From Haliclystus octoradiatus (lineage: Eukaryota; Cnidaria; Staurozoa; Stauromedusae; Haliclystidae), in NCBI GenBank assembly GCA_916610825.1, contig OU744447.1, forward strand, positions 32,260,073 through 32,324,072: a stretch of 64,000 bases of DNA, read 5' to 3'. Shown in pieces: positions 52,001 through 61,000 of the stretch. Both the position numbers and the translations under genes were made by a program. Each line of letters opens with the position of its first letter. The first letter of the stretch is position 1. The notes under the pieces are model-generated. The model saw only the letters and a list, made by a program, of their open reading frames with translations, searched no databases and was not told where the DNA came from.

Positions 52001-55000
52001 ACACAGAGTGGTCAATACAGTTTAAAATTGACTGGAGTTTGATTCCCACATTGACCTATTGCTTGATGACTAATGAAAGATGATATTGGTAGATAGTGTT
52101 GTGCGATTGGTAAGAAACCTATTTTGTATTATACATACGAGTATATAAACATACTTGATAAAACAATGATTACATACAAACAGAGTTGAATTCTTCATCG
52201 TTATAAGTTTTCCAATTTTTTCCGGCTAACTTTTCACATTGCTCATTTTGAATGTCAGTAAATGCAATAGTAAGTTGACATTTCTATAAATTTAAATAAT
52301 AATATAATATAATATGAGGTGAACACATGTATGTGAGAGTGCTCAATGTCTTTTAAGACAGAGCATATTATAGAATAGACACAAAGATGAGGCAAAAGCC
52401 TTTTCCGTTACTCAGAGTTTCACACATTTACTTTGGGTTCATCAGATGGTTTACTAAAAAATTAAAACTGGTAGGTGGCTTCTGGTCTGCCTTTTGTTCT
52501 GCAGATCTTCTTATCTAGTTATTCCCACCTCCTACCAATCAAGCACCTTGGCTAACAGAGACTATGATCAATCAATGATTATTACCTGTGTATTGCATAT
52601 ATTACTTCGTGTATCACTTCCTTCACATGGTTTACCACCATTAGCTGAACTAAACATAAAAAAGATTAGTCAATAAAGCCTGCAACAGCTGTACATTAGT
52701 ACAATGTCCTTTAATATAACCACTACCTCTATAAAGTGACCACCTGTTGATAGTGGTCACTGTGTTTTTGTTGGACTGTGTTCCCAAATTTAAAATTGGA
52801 AAACTTTTTCATGTTTGGATCTGAAGAACTTAACTTTTGATCTGACAGAACCATGTCTGTCTTAGATATAATTCAGATATAATTCAGATATTGTAAATCC
52901 TTGGCCTAATCTGTTCAAATGTTTTAAATACTCATTCGATCTCCTGCGCAAAACAGTTCATGTACGTTTGAACATTGCCCAAATTTCATGAAATGTTCAT
53001 AACCTGTAATAAATGTTAGAATTTAAGTTTTCTTATTCAAAACTGATGCAACTGATGCATACGCTACAGCAACAGCATATATCGGTACATCAAAAGACAG
53101 TGAACAGAGCAAAATTAGGCCCAAATATATCGAAATTTTGAGATATTTATGCGATATTGGATCAAAATAAAAAATTAGCAAATTTTATAAAACAAAAATA
53201 TAACTAAACAATGCTTGCACCTTGGTCTAGAACATGATCTTGAACGATACTGAACACCAACACCACATGTAACAGAACACACACTTGGCAAACCCCATTT
53301 GCTCCATTGTCCATCAACAGGTTTTAAAGCAGTTGGTTCAATTTCAGGTGCTTGGGGCATTATAGCATTAGACACACATTCACCTTTTAAACACCACTGC
53401 AAACGTAAATAGAACATTTATTATTAGTCAATTGACCAACAGATCTATATTGAATATATGAAATCAAGCAACTTCTATAGACGAATTATGGCCAAACACC
53501 GGTCAATTCTAAACGTTTTTGATGAATTAAAATAAATTGAAATTCATATTTATGATTTTATGCTTCAAATTTGACCTGTTGATCGTTGACTAAAACAGTT
53601 AACGATCTCAAGCTCAATGAATATCAGTGTAATGACCTTGGTGGCCTTGCAGTCATCATAAGCCGATATTCACATCAACTTCGATCAATCTTGGCAATAT
53701 TTCTATCTTCATAATAACATCGACAGGTAAGAGAGCGGCAGTAGAAATTTAGAAACTAACTATATATAGATACAACTCTTATCATATAAAATAAGTAATT
53801 ATATAGATATAATTTATATCATATAAAATAACTAATTAGCATAATCTGAATCATACGGTGAGAAATTATAAGGAATAGTGCTAATAAGATTCTACTAATA
53901 AGTATATTGAGATATAGCTACTAGAATATCCTTCTATCTTACACGTTCTGCTGTGCTTTGCATTTGTAGATCATGATCTACCAAATCAATACCAGCCTAA
54001 TCAATCTCATCAATTTATTATAATATAGCTACAGTCAAACCTGTTATAACAGGCACCTCTATAGAGCAGCCACCTGTCTATAGTGGTCACTCTTGCAATG
54101 TCTAAAATAGTATTTTCTATTAAATCAAACATGCATATAAAGGCCACCTGTCTATAGTGGTCAAATTATCCATACCCCTCGTAGCTGGCCGTTATATATA
54201 GGTTTCACTGTAGCTATAAAAATAAATAAATCATATGACTGTGAAACTTGTACATATTTGAACAATTGTATCATATTAGGAAATAGAAATCCTTATGATG
54301 GTAATGACCTTTGTGATAGTTAGTCAGCTGTAAGTCAGGAGTAAGTCTCACCTTTCCTCTGGCACATGTACTTCCATCTAATGCTGGACCTCTGAACGTT
54401 TTGCAGTACTTTTGCTTATCAGGGAATGTACACCATAGCATCCGACATGGATTATTTCTGAACTAAAACATAAAACCATTAAAGTTACACTGTGAACATG
54501 ATTATAATATTACAAATTAAAATTAGTTCAGCAAAACAATCAAGCAAAGGAGACACAAGGAAGACGAGATAAATATTTTTGCGAGCTGTATTCAAATTTT
54601 ACAAGCCTAGGTTTGACGGAACGAAAATGGCGTCCATAAAATCATGTGACTGGCATCTGTCCAATTGGAGCTGATAGAGGCACATGAAAGAATGTCCGAA
54701 CTTTTGTAAATAGATGGCTCTTGTTACCGGGTTTATACAGGTTACCGTTAGACACAGCTGAATTATAACATTAAAATTCATTTTGAATCACAAATTGAAG
54801 AGCGTTTGTGTGGCGTTTCATTGACATTGTTTAGATATTATGGTTTTAGTAAGAGTTTCTCTCATTTTATTTATATTCAACCTGTCTTTTGTCAATATAA
54901 TATTTATTACTTACCGCAGTGCATTGCTTTGATTTAGTGCCAAAGTTCTGTTCACATTGTTCATCTAGCGTATAATAGGATCCAGGTAACGATTTCATGT

Positions 55001-58000
55001 ATTTCATATTATCAGAAGGTTTATCATTCAAACATTTGAAATAACTAAAAGAAACAAAATACGTATTTTCACTGATAGGCTAACAATCAAATTTGCTAAA
55101 TATATTTGTAACGCATGATTAGCTGTTTAGATTATGTTTGTATGTCTGTTTGTTTCCTTCGTCCCATGTCTTTAACTTCCAGCATCGTCAAATCGATACC
55201 AATACAGTAAAATCCGGCAAAATATAACGATTCCGAATTCAACAGTCAGACATGAGAATTCAAAATTTGAAAATAGTCTGAAATCTAGGATATCTTGACA
55301 AATTTCAATGGGAAAGAGTAATAAATAGATTTTCACAAGGGTCCAAAATAGTCTGAAATCCGCTAAAAGTCTGAAGATTTTCATGTCTGAACAGTATTCT
55401 GTCAATAATAGTCCGCCAAAGAAATCCAATACCAAGTAATTTACTGTCAAACTTTGCTAAATATTCACCGCTAACAACGGATTCTGCCAAAACCGGTAAA
55501 ATAGTTTGGCTCCCTAGTATACGCCTACTGTTATTGACGGATTCAACTGTATTCGTAAAGGCTACTCAGACATGAGAATTCAAAATTTGAAAATAGTCTG
55601 AAATCTATGATAGCCTATCTTGATAAATTTCAATGGGGAAGAGTGATAAATAGAGATTCACAAAGGTAAAAATAGTCTGAAATCCGCTAAAAGTTTGAGA
55701 ATTCTTATGTCTGGCTACTTGGCATTGAATACTGATTAGAAATTGGATCACATTCATATCTTCAATATGTAAAAAGAAAGAAGTTTTCAATGTCTTAATT
55801 ATAGAATATGTCAGTAATTACTACAAGTTTCATTTCCTAAAGTTTATTTATTTGTTTGTTTCTATTTAGATTTCAGTATTGAGTTGTTGTGTATCCAGCT
55901 GTTCTTAACTTTGAAACATATTTCCGACATGTTCACACTTTCCATTATAACCCTTATATTCTATCCCCGAGAATTTCAGCCATGTATCACAGGCCTTAAT
56001 TGAGGACAATTGGACAATTGACAATTGCTTTTCGATACCAAAAGAAACTTACAACTATCATTTATCATCAAAAACGTTTTGCGGAGAAGATACTGCCTAT
56101 AGTCGGTATCACCTAGCCTCATTCCATCACGGTCCTCATTTCCGCGCAGCGCTCCAGTGAGGGCCTAATAAAATTTAAGGTTAAAAAGTGTGCCAGAAAC
56201 CAAAAATATGGTGTGCCCAATCACAGCGCACCTTTGTATCACGTGAAGTTTTATCGAGCGCTGGTTAGTGAATAAAACACTAAAAATGTAAACAAACTTG
56301 CTTGAATCATTTTCAAAGTTTATATTTCGATCGCTTATCCTGTCATATTGTCAATTTTTAATTATATATTTACGGAGAAATGGAATTCTGAATCAGAGTA
56401 ATGCTTTATGTTGGATAATTGATCTTTAATTTTGGATATTTCTTTGATTTCCAACGATGGCAATCGCTCCGTCAAAAATGATGTTTTCTCCTTTTATTTT
56501 GTATTCTACACCCACAAAAGGCCTTCATAATGTTCATACAGTCCTTCGAGATAATGTAATCTATTATTTATAATTCTGTTGCTCCAATTTGATCCAAAAT
56601 AATACCGTAAACTTGACGTTTTTAGTTTACTTTGACAGTTTGTTTACAAAATGTTGAAATTCAAATAGCTGAATTCAGCAAATTTCAATTTCTGTTCACA
56701 CCTCGTTGTATTAAAGGGTTACCACATACTCGCTCGGAGCTCGTGATTTTTTAGCGCTTCACTCGTGTCTCCCAACATTTTCTCGTTTAGTAAATATGAA
56801 TACAAACATTTGCAAGCATGTGGTAACCCTTTTCTAAAATAAAACAAATGTCGGAATCTCATTTGACGGCGAATTTTTAATTCATGAATTCACAATTTAA
56901 AATTCAATTTCAATTCATAAACCAAGCAAAGAGAATCCCACAACAAGATAGAGATTGTCGAATAAAGAAAGACATATACAAGAATGTCTGTAATATAAGT
57001 GGTACAATAGTTCTTTAGCAAATTAATGCAGTTATTGTTATTTAAATTTTAGGTTTACCTTGAAACAGCAACGTAGCCTATATTGTCTTTCATTTTGTGT
57101 TTTTATTTTGCATGTTACACGACCAATAACTCATTCACCACGCTTTTCAATAAATATAAACATCTTGAGCTAAATGTCGTTTTGTAAATCGTAGCCATTA
57201 TTGAGATATTTATTGGATTGTTATCAAAAAGTTATAAATTCTGTATTTTATCACAGATCAAACTTTTTCAAGCTTGCGGTTTTTCCCGGTTTTCGGAGCC
57301 ATGTTTTACCCTAGGATTTCATGCACGCTCTTTCGACCAATCAGATCGCAGAAAACCTTCGTGATATTTTAGAATGTTCTTTGATGGGCCGACCAACCAA
57401 CACCTGGCTGTAACTCACATGACACCAAGGTGCGCTGTGATTGGGCACATCATATTTTTGGTTTCTGGCACTTTTTAACCTTAAATTTTATTAGGCCCTC
57501 AATGGAGCGCCGCACGGAAATGAGGGCCGTGATGAAGTGAGGCTAGGTATAACCTATGGATGCAATTGGTACTAAGCAAGAAGTGCATTCATGCTGTTCA
57601 TATGGACTGCATAAAAGCGCAAAGTAGCTCACAAATGTTCAACATATGTTCAAGAGAAATAAATCAAATGAGTTTTTCATTACTTACTTTAGGTTTTCTC
57701 TCATTGCTTTCCTACTGCATTCTGACCAATAGTAACGATCGAACCTTGAGATCACCACAGGAGCCATCACACTGCCTTTGGGGCCATCCCCTTTGCATGT
57801 ATTCCCAGATCCATCATGTTCCAAGCCAAGACTGATGAGAAAAGAAGATGCATTACTAAAAAATGTAGTACTGTGATCAGGATCCGACAAAATGTTTTAC
57901 TTTCTGCAAAACTTTATATTGTTAGATAAACGTTAGAAAAATGTTTAAGTAGTTTTACTGACAGAAAAGCGTAAAATCGAAATTTAATTTTAGCTTTATA

Positions 58001-61000
58001 TCCAACATTTTGGCTAACATTCCGCAAACTAGGTTTCCAAGTTCCGGACTTTGTCGGACCCTGACTGTGATGTATTTGTATCTGTGCCTGGCCTATGTTG
58101 CATGTTGTATTTATATAAACGTGTGTAAAGCGCCGATATCAATCAGCAATGTTCCTCAATGAAAATGATTTGATAAGTAGTTTACTTACGTATGTCCGGT
58201 TTCATGAGCAGCTATAAATGCTGATGTGAATCCATCATCTTCAACAAGTGCACAACTGCGTGATTTAGTACACATGCTGTAAACTGGAGCATAGCCTATC
58301 ACAAATAGTACATGTCATATTACATTTTCAGTCATAAACAACTTTCGCATGCAGTTGGGTGGTCCATAATGGTTCTTAATTGGCGTCTCTCAACCAGTCA
58401 AATTGACTGTAAAATTTTTTGATTTATTTCAATACTTTTCAAGAGTCGTATAGAAGCTGGGGAGTTGATGAATTTCCAAAGTCGGGATATGTCAGAAATA
58501 CTGCAAACGCTTGACCACTCGTATATGCAGGCAAAATAACAAGAAGGATTTCCGGTTGAATTTCTCAGAATTTTTGTAATTGTTGATATTAGAGTTAGTT
58601 GATTGTTCTGAATCAAAAATACTAATCCTGTATAAGCAATAAGGATAAAATATATATACAGTTTAACATGTTATAACGGTCACCTCTATACAGCGGCCAC
58701 CTGTCTATAGTAGTCACTCTTGCAATGTCTAAAATTGTATTTTCTATTGAATCAAACCTGTATATAAAGGCCACCTGTCTATAGTGGTCAATTTATCTAT
58801 CTCTAGTAGCTCCGTTATATACAGGTTTCACTGTATACTGAAAATGAAAATATATAACTTCAACAAATACTTGAGTATGTATGATGTGAATAGTTTTTAG
58901 TGTTGCATTCATTTGTCATGCATACAACAGTGTTTGAATGTTGCATCCAACATGGTTGATACAACAAAATTGTTGAAGAAATAAGAACAACTGCCCCATT
59001 TTCGGAGGTGCTAAGCAAATGTCACCAAAACATTTCAATGTTTCGGTAATTAACTAAATATTTCAGTCCTAACAAAGAATTGCAAATAGAGGATGGTTAG
59101 AAGGTGTAGTCACCAAATGTTAAAGTCAGAAATAATAAGAGCAAATGATTATTCCTCCTCATTAGCTTTATTTGCAGTTTAATTTACATACCTGATGGTC
59201 CAAAAGATTTCCTATAAAAGAAAGCAAAAATAAATAATTATAGGACTAGCCCATAACTGAAATTTAGCTAAAGTCTAACTATATTGATGAAGCATAATTT
59301 GACTAATTTTGATGATGGGTCAAAAATTATGAGCAACACAGAAATTATATGATGATACAAAAATGATGATACAAAAATGATTTGAAACAACACACCAACA
59401 AGATAAATCAAATAAATTGAATAAGTGTACCAAATCTAATAAAAAGAAGGTCAAAATTTTTTATCCGCAATTAAAATCTTTCGAATTGGTTGCTTGGTTA
59501 CTCTCGTATTTGTCAGGTAGCTTTACTACGTGCCATCCTGTGTCCACTCTCCAACAAAGCACCGTCACACTGATAATGCGTGGAAAGTTAATTACTGCAA
59601 ATAATCACACTAAATTAAGAATCCTTTGCTACTGACACCAAAAACACGAAAACTTTTTAAAATTTCATTGCCTTTTCATGGCATTTTCAAAGCATTTTCA
59701 TATCGGGAATATGGATGTTTTCATGGTTTTCAAACTTTTTTGTGGCTCTAAAAATGTGTGGTTTTCACTTTTTACATTTTCATGATGTTTTTGCAACACT
59801 TTCATGGCATTTCATGGTTTTGGTGTTGGCAGTGCTTAGATATCACCTGATACAAACCCGTTGAATGGTGAAGGAAGGGTGGGAATTTCAATACAAATAA
59901 ATAAGTAAAAGGTAATAAATTTCAATTAAGAATTGATAATCATAACAGTAAAACCAAAAACTCGTATTTATATTTGTATTAAATATAATATCGAGTTTTC
60001 AACGTGATTCAATTTCAAAATGTGATCTGATCTTTACGCGAAAGCAAATATCTGTATAGTCTGTATCAGATTATACATTTTAACAATTTGATGCATCATC
60101 GGCATATGCATTCAGTTACGATTCATGTGTATTTCATAAACCTATATTACTGTATTACCATACGAATAATACATATAAAATAGCCATAGCTTTTTTTGTT
60201 AGGTCTATCACAAAACATCAAAAATCGAAATGAAACACAATAGAAATCTTAAACATTATTTTGTGAAACAGAATTGTACCGTGCTGTGAACATTTTCATC
60301 TAGATCAATGGATTTTGAAGTATATCTCAACCCAATAAAATATTAAAATATAATATTAACATCAATCAAACTAGAATAAAACAACAACATATTAATCAAG
60401 ACTATACCAGGTCGAACAGTAGTACATGGAACAGCAGAAATTGTAAAATGCAACGTTTATACCATGACCTCATTTCAATGGAATACATTTTTGTGGCCTC
60501 TCAATGACTTGGCTTATCTCATGTAGATCAAATGCTCTGATTTCAAGGCCCTATCTGTACCACAAGACTTACCCAATTCCACTAGAAAGGGGGTTGCCTG
60601 CATCCCATGATGCTTCTATATATGTTAGCCCAAAGACGGATATGCTTTCTGGCACACACAGGGCTCCCACAATTGAGAAAAGACATTTGGAACAACTTGA
60701 ACTATATTAGATCTTGCTCGCTGTAAACCCCCTACTCAATAGCTAGATTTTATTTTCACTAAATTGGAATAGTCCCATTTAAAATCCTCATCATTGGTGG
60801 GGTTTTTGGATTGGTGCTTGGTTGTCCATTAAACATGACAAAGAACTGGTGTTGTGATAAATCTGTATAATATAATTAACCATCTAATCTTAATCTTATT
60901 GAACTCATGAAATGGTTTTTTTTTTGTATTTTTTTTTTTTTTTTTTGTATTTATCATTTATCCACAAACCGGGTAAGCTTGCAGCTTTTTTTCACCGGGG

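Noticed and set aside
57560..57835. 91-codon plus-strand frame across exon 6
   Set aside because: Antisense of the ADAMTS zinc-site exon.
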